Assembly (NCBI RefSeq): GCF_905220365.1
Contig: NC_061151.1
Location: 2,536,197 to 2,600,196, forward strand
From: Vanessa cardui
Lineage: Eukaryota; Arthropoda; Insecta; Lepidoptera; Nymphalidae
DNA length: 64,000 nucleotides
Direction of reading: 5' to 3'
The position numbers and the translations under genes were made by a program. Within the stretch, counting starts at the first letter, position 1. The number at the start of each line of letters is the position of its first letter. Positions 1 to 12,800 of this stretch are shown in pieces. The notes under the pieces are model-generated. The model saw nothing but the letters and a program-made list of their open reading frames with translations, ran no database searches and was not told where the DNA came from.

Positions 1-275
1 TAAATCAAAGAAACAATATGATTTATGCTTTGAAAGTCACAAATATATCATGAAATCTTCAACATCTCCTGTTATTTTACGAAGCCCTACAATTGACAGT
101 AGCCTTAACTAATACATACTAACACACGTACGCACGCATGCACACATACACAAGTACGCACTCAAACATAGACGCACGCAGATCGTACTAATATTACGAA
201 TGCGAAAGTTTGTGAGGATGGATATATGTATCTTTGTTACTTTTTCACGAAAAAACTATGATGACATTTTACACG

Positions 276-565
276 TTTTTTTATGGTATAGGTTGGCGGA
301 CGAGCATATGGGCCACCTGATGGTAAGTGGTCACCATCGCCCATAGACAATGACGCTGTAAGAAATATTAACTATTCCTTACATCGTCAATGTGCCACCA
401 ACCTTGGGAACTAAGATGCTACGTCCCTTGTGCCTGCAGTCACACTGGCTCACTCACCCTTCAAACCGGAACACAACAATACTGAGTACTGTTATTTGGC
501 GGCAGAATAACTGATGAGTGGGTGGTACCTACCCAGACGGGCTTGCACAAAGCCCTACCACCAAG
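276..565 (-). repeat. SINE-A copy 1
   Basis: A near full-length copy of the commonest dispersed repeat of this window. Read on the minus strand it ends in CCAACCTATACCATAAAAAA, an A-rich tail, so the retroposon points left. The block with GGCCCATATGCTCGTCCGCC recurs in at least 14 other places listed below. It lies in the CstF-77 intron after exon 11. Confidence 0.8.
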
Positions 566-642
566 TGAAGTACTTGAGTTATACATCACATATAAAGCAC
601 CCGTGCGAAGCCGGGCCGTGTCGGTAGTACGAAATAACTCAC

Positions 643-800
643 CGTTGAGATGCGAAAGGTAGTCTATGTAGCACAGGACGTACTCCGGTATGTGGGAAAA
701 CTTCTTGAGGCCTAGCTCGAAGATACGGAACGCGATATTCTTGTCCTTGGAGCAGTAGTATTCCATCAGGGCGGCGGCCACGAACACGTGGTAGCGCGAC
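643..800 (-). CDS. su(f): CstF-77 exon 11 (last exon in window)
   Basis: Codes residues 405-456 plus one base: SRYHVFVAAALMEYY through CYIDYLSHLN. The acceptor is ccaag at 801-805; the donor GTGAGT is at 637-642. The next coding block (family sequence DNNTRVLFERV) is not present in 1-642. Confidence 0.95.
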
Positions 801-3800
801 CTTGGAATAAGATACCTTTATATGAGCAACTTGTATTATACAGCCTGAATCGCTTCCTGGCTATTTCATCTCATATTCAATTGTTTATTTATATAATACA
901 TAAGACAAACAAAAAAAATTAAAAATACAAAGTCATGTTAGTTAAATACAATTATTTAGATTATATCCTGCCTGGAAGACAACAGATATTAGCAGATAGG
1001 TTAAGATGCATGTGTTCTAACCACTGGGCCATTTCGCCTCTTATTACCCAGACGGGTTTGGACGAATTTCTAGTACATAACATAATTTTAATTAAATGTT
1101 TTACTATCCGAATATTTATTGATTATATATGTATGTTTGCCTGTGTATATGTATCTATTTATTTTTGTATGCACAAATATACTCTTATGTATGTATATTG
1201 AATATTCCATTTATAAAAACTGACACCTATGCCTTTAATAGACCATTTTCTCTGCCCCAAGGTTGCCTGGAAGAGATCGCTTTTCAGCGATAAGGCCGAC
1301 TTTTGTGCCATGCTTTATTTTCTTATATTTATTTCCTGTGTGTTATACTTGTCTTGGTGTACAATAAAGAATATTATTATTATTATTGTTATCCTATGTA
1401 GGTCCGTGACCTTACCTGGGGTCCTCCCTGGCGCGCTTGAAGACGGTCCTGGCAGACTTGATCCCCTCGGCGCGCCTTGCGAACTTCATGTACTGCACAT
1501 AGGCGAGCGTGGGTTCCGTATCCTCCATGTCTAAGTAGCGGGTGTACACTTGGTGTACCTGGTGAGAAGGAATCATGAATATCTTACAAAAATATCAACG
1601 CTGTTGGGTAAGCATACTCTTATAAGGATGGCTTGGATCTTGTTTCTGATATGATGGGGTTTTGTATGGGGATGCACATGTCACAAATTCCCTTCTCCAG
1701 GTTATGTCATAATTGCCGAGTTAGAGGCATTTCTTAGACCAATTTAATTGTTTTTTTTTGGGCCACCTGATGGTAAGTGGTCACCATTACCCACAGACAA
1801 TGACGCTGTAACAAATATTAATTTGTTATGTCCCTTGTGCCTGTAGTTACACTGGCTCACTCACCCTTAAAACCCGAACACATTAATACTGAGCACTGTT
1901 ATTTGGCGGTAGAATAACTGATGAGTGGGTAGACCTATCCAGACGGGCTTGCACTAAGCCCTACCACCAAGTAATTATTGTATTATTTTATAATTGTATT
2001 TATTTTTTTGTTTTTTTCGATTGAGAAAATATATTTTAACGATATTTCTTTACGCGTCTCTTAGTAGACTGAACTGGCAGTAATCATCACATGAGGATAG
2101 AGAGTTATTCCCCTAGGTGTTCTTCCCATCCCTTCCCTCTAAAATAAATCTTGTTACTCTTTTAATTCACACGGAATCTTCAATAACTATTTTGTCGTGA
2201 TTTTAATTTAATTTAAGTCGTTTACTTTCTTCAATTTATACTTGCCCAAGTTCCGGATACCCTAGAACTACAAAAGAAAAGCTTGGAGGCGCAAATTACA
2301 AATTAAATCGAACAAATTTTTTACCTCATACAAATTAGTCTATCAATTATTTACCCTAATACCAGTAAGTTATCAATCATTAGTATGATTACTGTAGTTT
2401 GACACATTTGACTACATACTCGCCGGAATCTACCCATATACCAGTAAGTTATCAATCATTAGTATGATTACTGTAGTTTGACACATTTGACTGCATACTC
2501 GTCGGAATCTACCCATATACCAGTAAGTTATCAATCATTAGTATGATTACTGTAGTTTGACACATTTGACTGCATACTCGTCGGAATCTACCCATATACC
2601 AGTAAGTTATCAATCATTAGTATGATTACTGTAGTTTGACACATTTGACTGCATACTCGTCGGAATATACCCATATACCAGTAAGTTATCAATCATTAGT
2701 ATGATAACTGTAGTTTGATACTTTGACTACATACTCGTCGGAATCTATTGGCCAAAGATCAAGACCCCTTTGGCAAAGCTAGCCCTGTGGTGTCAGGGTT
2801 CAGCGTACCTTGTTGTAGTGCAGACGGCTCTCCTCGTAGTCGGCGTGCGCGAAGTGCAACAGCGTGGAGTGCTTTAGCGGGCCGCTTGTGGCGCGCTCGT
2901 ACACCGCGGCCGCTTCGTCCGAGAACAGCCGCGCCGCATTCGAGTCCTTATGCCAATAGCAGAAGGGTCATTATTGTGTGAACTATAATCGACCCTCAAA
3001 AGAAAAGCCTAAAAATGTCGCAGTCGATCGTGATTTCTCAGTGAATACGCTATTTGACAATGCGAAAAATAAATTGTGAATTATTATAATCACTGTATAT
3101 TATGAGTTTAAAGATGGTTATTTACTAACGTAAGTTGAAAATAATACTTATGCATTTTCTCAAATATTTGTCACGTGACACAAAACGCTCCCGATTGGCT
3201 GGGCTTGCGATGAAGTCACTTTCTTGTAAACTTTGCTTTTCTACTATATGTACCACAGGTTAAAATACAGGAAAGTGACGTCACCGACCCCACTGCAGCG
3301 ACATATTGTCCAAGCAGCGTTTTCGCGCGTTATTTAAATATGGAATTTTTAATATGATATTTTTCGGCAAATATTTACTAGAAATAAAAAACACAACTTT
3401 TACTGAGTTCCTTAACTTCTACTAAATAATATAAAATGGATTTTAAAAACCTGTCAAATAGCCTATTGTCATCCCTACTCCTAGCAGAACTTATTAGGTG
3501 GGGTAAATAGGAATATTTGTAATTCCTTTAAATGGGCTCATATTGTAATAAATGAAAAGTAACTTATATAATAACTACAATCTTCTCCGATAGCTACACA
3601 TTATGATAGAATTATATCTGTAATTTATTTTTAACTAGTAGTTGCCCGCATCTTCGGCCGCGTTTTAGGGTGTTGGTTGTCATATACAACAACAACAACA
3701 GCCTGTAAATTCTTACTGCTGGGCTAAAGGCCTCCTCTCGCTTTGAGGAGAAGGTTTTTGAAACATATTCAACCACGCTGTTCCAGTGCAGGTTGGTGGA

Positions 3801-6800
3801 ATACACATGTGGCAGAATTTCTATGAAATTTGTCACATGCAGGTTTCCTCACGATGTTTTCCTTCACCGCTGAGCACGAGATGAATTATAAAGACAAATT
3901 AAGCACATGAAACAGCGGTGCTTGCCTGGGTTTGAACCCGCAATAATTGCTTCATACCAAATTTCATCAAATTCGGTTCAGCGGTTTAGTCGTGAAAGAC
4001 AGATCTTCACATTTACAATATTAATATAGCTAACAATATTAAGTCCAAACAATGATGAAAGGCAAGTACTATGAAATACAAGATCAAAGTTTGCGGGAAA
4101 GAATCTTGAGGCATTTGCAATCTTACCCCTTTTTCCTGCAAAAGCTTGGCGGAGTGGTCCAGGAACTGCGCTGCCTGGTGCCACACGTCGGGGTGGTGGG
4201 CCAGGCACAGCAGACACTGCTCGATGGCGAACATCACTCGCCGCGCCACGAGCGCTGTGTCCTCGGAACGGAGGGGGTTCGAACGCTCCCAGGTTATGTA
4301 TTTCTTCCAAAGTTCCACCTAGGAAAAACATCATGGTATTGATAGGTAGACGGTGGCAATAGACGGTAAATGGTGACCACATACATTGAAACCGAAAAAA
4401 GAAAAAACATTCCTTACATCACCAACGCACGAACAACCTTGGGAATTAAAGTTCATTACTTATGTCCCTTTTGCCTTATGGACGAAAAGTGCGTACACCG
4501 GTTTTCATGGGTACGCCACTCTGAGGTACCACTTCGATTCCCGGCCGAGTCGATGTAGAAAAAGCTCATTAGTATTCTATGTTGTCTTGGGTCTGGGCTT
4601 GTGGTACCGTCGTTACTTTTGATTTTCCATAACACAAGTGCTTTAGCTACTTACATTGGGATCAGAGTAATGTATGTGATGGTGTCCAATGTTTATTGTT
4701 ATTTACTGGCGGTAAAGTATGTGGTGATCGGATGGTACCGAACAAGGTCTACCAATAACAGCCTGTAAATTCCCACTGCTGGGCTAAAGGCCTCCTCTCC
4801 GTTTGAGGAGAAGGTTTGGAACATATTCCACCACGATGTTCCAATGCGGGTTAGTGGTATACACATGTGGCAGAATTTCTATGAAATTTGTCACATGCAG
4901 GTTTCCTCACGATGTTTTCCTTCACCGCTGAGCACGAGATGAATTATAAAGACAAATTAAGCACATGAAACAGCGGTGCCTGCCTGGGTTTGAACCCGCA
5001 ATCATCGGTTAAGATGCACGCGTTCTAACCACTGGGCCATCTCGACTCTAGTGAAGACTTAAACACCAAAATCCTGTAAGTGTTCATTATCATGGGACAA
5101 ACCTGCTTCATCTCCTCCCTGTCGACATTGGGCGGGGTGGCGGGCATGTTTCGGTTCAGGCCTCGTGTGACAGTCTCCAATTCTTTGGCCACCCGTCTTG
5201 CGTTCATGTACTCTCTGGATCTTTCCATGGCCATACGTTCAGCTAGAAACATTGAATATGTAAATCTATTTAAAGTTTAAAATAAAACGTGTTGTGTCAT
5301 TTCTATATGTATAACTAGTCATTGGGGTTTGGCGTTTTAGCGATTGGTTGTCATGTGTTAGGCAAAAAAGTAGCCTATGTTCTTTCTTATAGTTCAAGTT
5401 TGCTTCAAAACAAATTTCATCAAATTCGGGCTAGCGGTTTGGTAATGAAAGAGCGACAGATAAACAGAGTAACTTTCACATATATAATATTAAATAGATT
5501 TGTAAAATACAAAATCTGACGAAGGAATTCCACTGAAATTATATTGACAATCAACAAGTAATTCTTCTATATCGAACGAAGATATTTTAAGTTCTTTTCG
5601 TGATGTGTTTTTTTTTTAGGTATAGGTTGGCGGACTAGCATATGGGCCACCTGATTGTAAGCGGTCACCATCACCCATAGACTAACGCTGTAAGAAATAT
5701 TAACTATTCCTTACATCGTCAATGTGCCACCAACCTTGGGAACTAAGATGTCATGTCCCTTGTGCCTGTAGTTACACTGGCTCACTCACCCTTCAAACCG
5801 GAACACAACAATACTGATACCGTATAATATTCCTCTAAATCTGTTGAATGCCAGGCCCTCTCAGCATCCGCGAGTATAAGCCAACACCCGACTATGATAA
5901 CATCTTACCGATTATTGTATTGATGCCCTGTTCGAAAGCTATGTAATCCTTCCATAATGTTTCAATTCCAATTATTGGTGTTATCACGGCCCTTTGGTAG
6001 ACCTAAAAACGATTTACAACAAATAAAAAACACCCTTATTGAATCGTGTACAGTCAGAGTAAGAAAACCTTCGTCAGTTTTCAAATGAATTCCTTTATCG
6101 AGTCTTAAACTCTTATTACCTTTTGAATCTAAAAATCAAATCATTGCGATGCAATATGTCATTCTCGATCGGTAAAGCAGATTATCGCCCACACTGAGCA
6201 CACGAAAATAGATCTTGACGGTGACGAACCTTTTCTTACCCCGACTGTACATAGAGGTTATAAACATATATGCAATTGAAGTTATACTGGCCTTACATCA
6301 GTTAATAGAGAAGCAAAACCGCTTTCATTTTGTTAAATAGAAGAATTTAAATAATATGAGGATTATCATGAAGATCATCATCGGTCTTAAAAGTTGATTT
6401 AATTAAAGAGGTTTCATAATTAGTCTGGAGGCATTTTCCAACTATGCTTATTATGTCACAATTAGAAGGTAGCTTATAAAATTGCCAAGATATATTTATT
6501 AGGTATTTTTTCTTTTATGTGATAGGTTTGCGGACGAACATATGGGCCACAAGATTGTAAGTGGCCACCATAGCCCATAGACAGTGGCGCTATAAAAAAT
6601 ATTACACCCACCTTACACCCACCCACTAACTTTGGGAACTAAGGTGTAATGTCCATGGTTAATGGTTAAAGGTAGGTTAATGCCATCAATATATTTACAA
6701 TAGCTGGCCATATTGTTTAAATTGCAATTGCCTAAGAAAATACGTAAAGGTGTTAGGTCTGCACCTTAAGTCTTTCTCGTCATGTCTTATCATGATAATG

Positions 6801-9800
6801 GGGGAATAGAAATTGCACTTACGATAGAACACACTCTTGTAAACTATTATATATGCAGATTGTTAGACTCCCTAGATATTTTATAGTGAGTCAGTCAAGA
6901 AGACACCATAACTATCACCTGACCTTAATAAAGAGGATTCATAAATTTACCTTCCTAACAGCAGATATCTTCTGATTCTCAGCGTATGATCCGACAGCGT
7001 CGACCGATTTCAAGAACGTAACATAATCGTTCCATATGGGATACGCATGTATATCTAAGCCTATTTTATCCAGCGCGAAGTCGTATGCCTGAGCCATTTT
7101 CTCCCTGTAACAATTACGCAAATATAAATATTACCGTCACCGTCTCAAAATCACAATCATTACAAAAGGAAATCAGTTTTTTATGGCATGTTGGTGGACG
7201 AGTAAATGGACCATTTGAAGGTATGTGGTCACCAACATCCATAGACAATTGTGCTTTATTCCTTACATCGCCAATGGCCACCAACCTTGGGAAGATGTCC
7301 TATATCTTGTGCTTTTTACACTGTCTCACTCACTCTTCAAACCTGTTTGGTGGTTGAAAAGTGGGTGGTACCTACCCAGACAGAATTGCAAATATCCCTA
7401 CCACCAAGTTAAACGGTTAAATATCAGATCTAACGCATTATATAACATGTTTGTTATGTCTAAGAAATAGTTATCAACTGTAAAATGTGATATTTATTAA
7501 CAAATCTAAATGCTTGAATTAATAAATGTTTAGTCTTTTCGACTCTTGCCCTCTCTTGCTTGGAATAGGCAATACAAATATATGTATGATGTCTAATGAT
7601 AAATAATATTAAATTGATAATGTAAAGAGATATACGTACTTGTAAGTTGGTAACATGCATTTTGTTTCTTTCACATAATTCAGGTACAGCCTCCACAGTT
7701 CAATATTCAGGATCTTCATGAGGCACCTCTGAAACAACTGGTCAGGCACGGAGGGTTATGAGAAAAGTGCATTTAATTCAACAATCAAATTAATTTTTAA
7801 TGATTACGAAAGTCACTCAAATTTCTTAATTTAGTTGAGGGTGATTATTTACAATTGTTCTATTTTATTATATGTTAAAATTCTCGTAATTTTAATAATT
7901 ACTGACTTTCATTACAACCAGCTCAGTTGAACATACGAGGCAATATTTGCAAACCACCATTGGCTTGGCTACTTACGGATCAGGCTACGGATGAAAGAAA
8001 AAATAGATAAATAAAATCAAAATCAAAATAAACTTTTTGCAAGTGGGCTTTTATAAGCACTTTTGAATCGTCATTTAACAATTAAGGGAAGCTACCACCG
8101 GTTCGGAAAGTAGATTCTACCGAGAAGAACCGGCAAGAAACTCAGTAGTTACTCTTTTTCAAAATTTAAAAATACAATCATATTAGTTAAATAAAATTAT
8201 ATATGTATGTAATGTATCCTGCCTGGAAGTCAACAGGTATTAATTCCAAGCTTTTTTATCACCTACAAAATCTTGTATCGAATAATATGCCTTTTTTACC
8301 ATTTTATTTTTAGAAACAATACGAAACGGCATAAATATGGATAGATACTGGGTTTTTTTGATAAATATTCAGTTTCTTAAATAAAAGAAAAGTCTTTAGA
8401 AAAAAACTCTGTGAAATGTCTCGGATGGAGAAGACATGATGGAGATTGAACGGGACAGACGAGATTATGGACTTGATTAGGTATGGTTTATATTATATTT
8501 TCTGTATTTTATTCTTTATGATGTCTGGAGAAGAATGTGTTGATTAGAACTCAAGCTCAATGAGCTCAGATTTGAAGGTTTTGGGGGATGAACTGGTTTG
8601 GCAAGGGATGATCGGAGGTCTCCTCTTCTATGGAGAGAAAGTTTGAACTTAATCCAATTAATTTCGCTGTTGCTTTACAATAAAGTAAAACATTTTTAGT
8701 TTTTGTCAAAGAAATCACGGAAATGTTCTTTTCTGGCCTAATACCTATTTATCTGGTCAAAATTGGAGAATATTTTTTAAAGACATCAAGAAATATCTCT
8801 TTATCTTTTAAACTTTATTCAATTTAATATCAATGTAATTATCAATCGTCGTCCAGTTCTGGGCTTGGCGCCATTCTATAGTGCGCCAAAAATTATTGGC
8901 TTGTATCAATCGAGTCTTGCAGGACATCCGTTTACCTGACTAATTAGTCTGGTGTAATGGCCATCGGTTCTTCAATTTAATAAGTCATTACTTTCGGAAT
9001 CAGGTGATCAGATTATGTCCTTAAAAGACACTCTGAGCTTGATTTAGTGGACTATTTGCGCAAGCAGTGTCCAAATTTCAAAAAAGTATGTTTATATGGC
9101 ACGTAGCTCGCATATAAAACTCCAAATATTGCCATATAGGCAACCTAAAGAGGTGACAAACGTTGCCACATATTTGTTTGCCTAAACAGACAATATTCTT
9201 ACGGCCCCCAAGTCATTCCTACTGAGATTCATATGAACCAGATATTTCCTAAGACGAAATCAACAGTTTTTACTTTGATGTATACTGGTTCTGGAATTAC
9301 GCCGTTTGAAAATTCTGTGGCCAGATCAACGTTATTTTCAAGATTTATACCGAGACCGACATAACTCGACTTGTTGTTGACCAACATTTCTGTAATTATG
9401 ACATATATTTATATTAGAATCTATACTCAGGGTAGTCCAACGTATTGAAACACATTGGTGAATATAAAATTCTCGTCAGTCCTGGATTTGGAGTCGTTAT
9501 AGCGACGGTATACAGACATATCGATAACTATGTCATATTTTTAGGTTTACAATAGATATAGCTATCCAAGTTTTAAAGTCAAGGGTTTTCTTACTAATCA
9601 CAAAAAACCATATGATTGTGCTCTTTGATCTTTCTGTTTAATCAACGAGCTGATTTCACCCTGAATGCTAGAACTCTACACATCGTTAGGTGGTTGGTGA
9701 TAACTTTTGAAAGTTTATATACGTGACTCAGGAGGTGGGGAAATGTTATCTCGTTAATAAAAACAGTAGGGCCTCGGTATTTTTCGCAGTAACACAATTT

Positions 9801-12800
9801 TTATATTGTACGTACTAGTTTTATATCATGGCTTTTCTTGGAAAACCAATACGAGTTTCAAATAACGAGCCAAGATATTTTATATCCACGTTTCACAACC
9901 TTTTTCGTACAGTTTGCAAACTAAATAATTTTTATATCTGTCCTAGAGAAACCAACCTGTCAAAGTTATGGGCACCACATTTAAATATCAATATATAAGG
10001 GAAATATTATATGAGTGTTTTTGAGAAACGTTAAAGAAATTAGCATAACAGTTACACTTCAATTTTTTAAACTCAAAAGTGGTCTCTGGATCTTCAGTAT
10101 AAAATATTCATTTATGCTGTATCGCGGGGTTCAGTCGGTAACTCTAAGGCCCTTAATTGACTTATCTCCTGTACTTCAAGTAAAAGTAATCCATAAACCC
10201 TTGTTTATTTTACTTGATTAGAAAACATATATTTCTTAACTATTATCATCATTGTTATTCTTATTCTATATGAATCAGAGTGTTGTGCTACAAAAGGTAG
10301 TAATAAAAGACAATTGCATGTTGAGATGAGAATGCTGAGAGGAATTTGTGGGGTAACGCGATAAAGTAAGGAATGAGTACATAAGAGGAAGTTTGAAAGT
10401 GACACCGATAGCCGAGAAGTTAAGGCGGCTTTCATGGTATGGGCATGTTATGCAGAGGAATGAGGAACACATTGTGAGGATGGCCTTGAGCGTGGATGTG
10501 GATTGATATAGAGGTAGAGGACGACCTATGAAACGATGGTTGGATTGTGTGATAGACGTATGGAAGGAGAAGACGTGCTGCGCCGACCCCAAAAAAAATT
10601 GGGATAAGGGCAGGAGAATGATGATAACACATTACGAATGAATTATACCCGAAAACCTTTTTGGTAATAATAACTAAATTAGCAAACAGACAGACGCGTA
10701 AGGCTACTAATTATTATATCACTTAATCCTAAATTAACTAAGACATTTTATATTATTAGTAACTGTAACCGATTTTAATCACGATAATAATCGTAAATAA
10801 ATCGATTGTTCAAAAACTATGATCTAAAACTGGACGCGTCTATAGGTTCTAGGCATGTGTTCGGTATATCGAAACTAATCTAAAATCGGATGTAGTCGGA
10901 ATATCAGATGATATCGATTAGATGTTAACGAGTAATCGTTTTCACCGCATCTAAAAAACTATGAATATAGTTTTATACGTCAAAGTATTCAATGTACTAA
11001 CATTAAACTCATGAAGTCGCCCTATCTCTTTTTAACTTTACACTAATCCATTTGTGAGAAAGAGATGAAGAGATCGTGGAACCGATTTCGATATAGCATT
11101 CCTTTCTCTTTCTCACATATTGTGCAATTTAAAGCTAAACAAAGAAAGGGCGACATCTGATCGAATGTCAAAACCGATATTTAATCGTCTATAATATCCG
11201 TTACACAACAGATATCAAAAAATTAGGATATCGCCCAAGCCTAATTGGTTCTGAAACATTGGTCAAAGTCAGGTTAACTAGGCTGTATACTGAGCGCTCA
11301 TTGGTCGCGTTTTTGCCATCGATTTTCATCGACCAATGACAATTCAAATCGAACACAAATTAATTAAGCTGACTTAAACAATGTTTTAGGTTATATATTT
11401 AAAACTATACTAACTACATATATTTCACACGTATTTAGCATTATAAATAAAAATATATTAATATATTATGTACGTAATTAAATATTAATCAGGGATAATT
11501 ATACATGTCAAAAGTGACCTTTAGAGGCAAATATTTGTTTTTAATAATTACCTATTAAAATGTTCCCTAATTGTAAAAGTAAGTATTTATAAAAACACAG
11601 ATAATCTTTCTTATAATGACATATGAATTCAATACACATATAACACAGAATGCACAAGTGAAATAATTACAGAAGTGAAACTTCTTAGGATGTGTTTTAA
11701 TATTTGACTTCAGATACATTTAATTAGAGTTTCTCTGTACATAAGAAAGAAGTGATGTAATAAAAAAGAGAGCTATACATTTCAGAAGTTTCACTTCACT
11801 TCACTTCACAATCTCATGAGTGCATTTTTTTTTACTATTTGCCAAAAAAATCACCTCCAACATGTCTGAACACAGACACCCTAGCTGAAAAAAAAGATGT
11901 TATAGTATGTTTGTCTTTATTTATTTCACTAATAACTATACATTATATCAGTCTTGTTTCCCCGCAGATAATACCTGCTCTTTTTTATATTTATCACAGA
12001 CAACCTATCAATTTACCCATCTTACTAACCTTTTCAACTTTTTCAAAATTTCTCGCCTTCATCTGCAAATAAATTAATTTTAGTAAGAATTGTTTATATT
12101 ATATTTTTCCCTAAACTGGAAATAACTTAAGAAATAAGCCGTGAGATCCACAGGGTAATTTTAAATTTTGCAGTTGAATAAAATATGATTCCAGAATTAA
12201 GAAAGAAGTTTATTAAGGGTATATCAAAATGAACCTGAAAGATTAATCTAGATACAAGTAATAAAAATCTTATTACTGTTGCACCAGGCTATCTCGGATT
12301 TGAAGGCACCATGATAATGAGATACCTGTTAAGGATGTTAAAACTACTGTGATATGTGGTATATATGTGATATTGCTTTCAGCTACAGTCCCTTTTATAT
12401 TTTACGGGACATGTACTACATGCAAACTTTTATTTTATAGTTAGGCAGGAAAATGTACGACCTGATGGCAAAGTAGTCACAACTACAACTGTAATAAAAA
12501 TGAGCCAGTCAGACTCAATAAATGTATATTGTGCTGAATTCTATGCATGCAATTGTTGGAATATATCTGGCAACACTAGTTTAAGACATTACTAAAAAAT
12601 GCATCTAGTCTGATGTACCCCTTCATGACTGGGATGTTTCATCCAGGATAAATTTTATGTTAAATGGATACATCACTATTTTTTCAAGTATACTTCATAC
12701 TAACCTCCTGTTCTATGTATATTTTCCAATAACGGCCAGTAGTTGGAAAAGCCGTGATGAGCTTCTCGTACATTGACCGTACTTCATTTATAGGCCTAGT

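Noticed and set aside
3978..4382. 134-codon minus-strand frame over CstF-77 exon 8
   Set aside because: Out of frame with the HAT protein and crossing both splice sites; a shadow of exon 8.
7728..7728. Alternative exon 4 acceptor (tttcag before AGG)
   Set aside because: It would remove LFQ, which all CstF-77 proteins I know keep between VEK and RCL; the upstream site keeps frame and residues. It could still be used as a minor variant.
10275..10632. Minus-strand frames of 66-105 codons
   Set aside because: Antisense to the RTE-like reverse transcriptase remnant, whose plus-strand protein resemblance explains the region.
11839..12072. Plus-strand frame MPKKSPPTCLNTDT over the micro-exon
   Set aside because: Antisense to exon 3 and the poly(A) region, low-complexity, no start context or homology.
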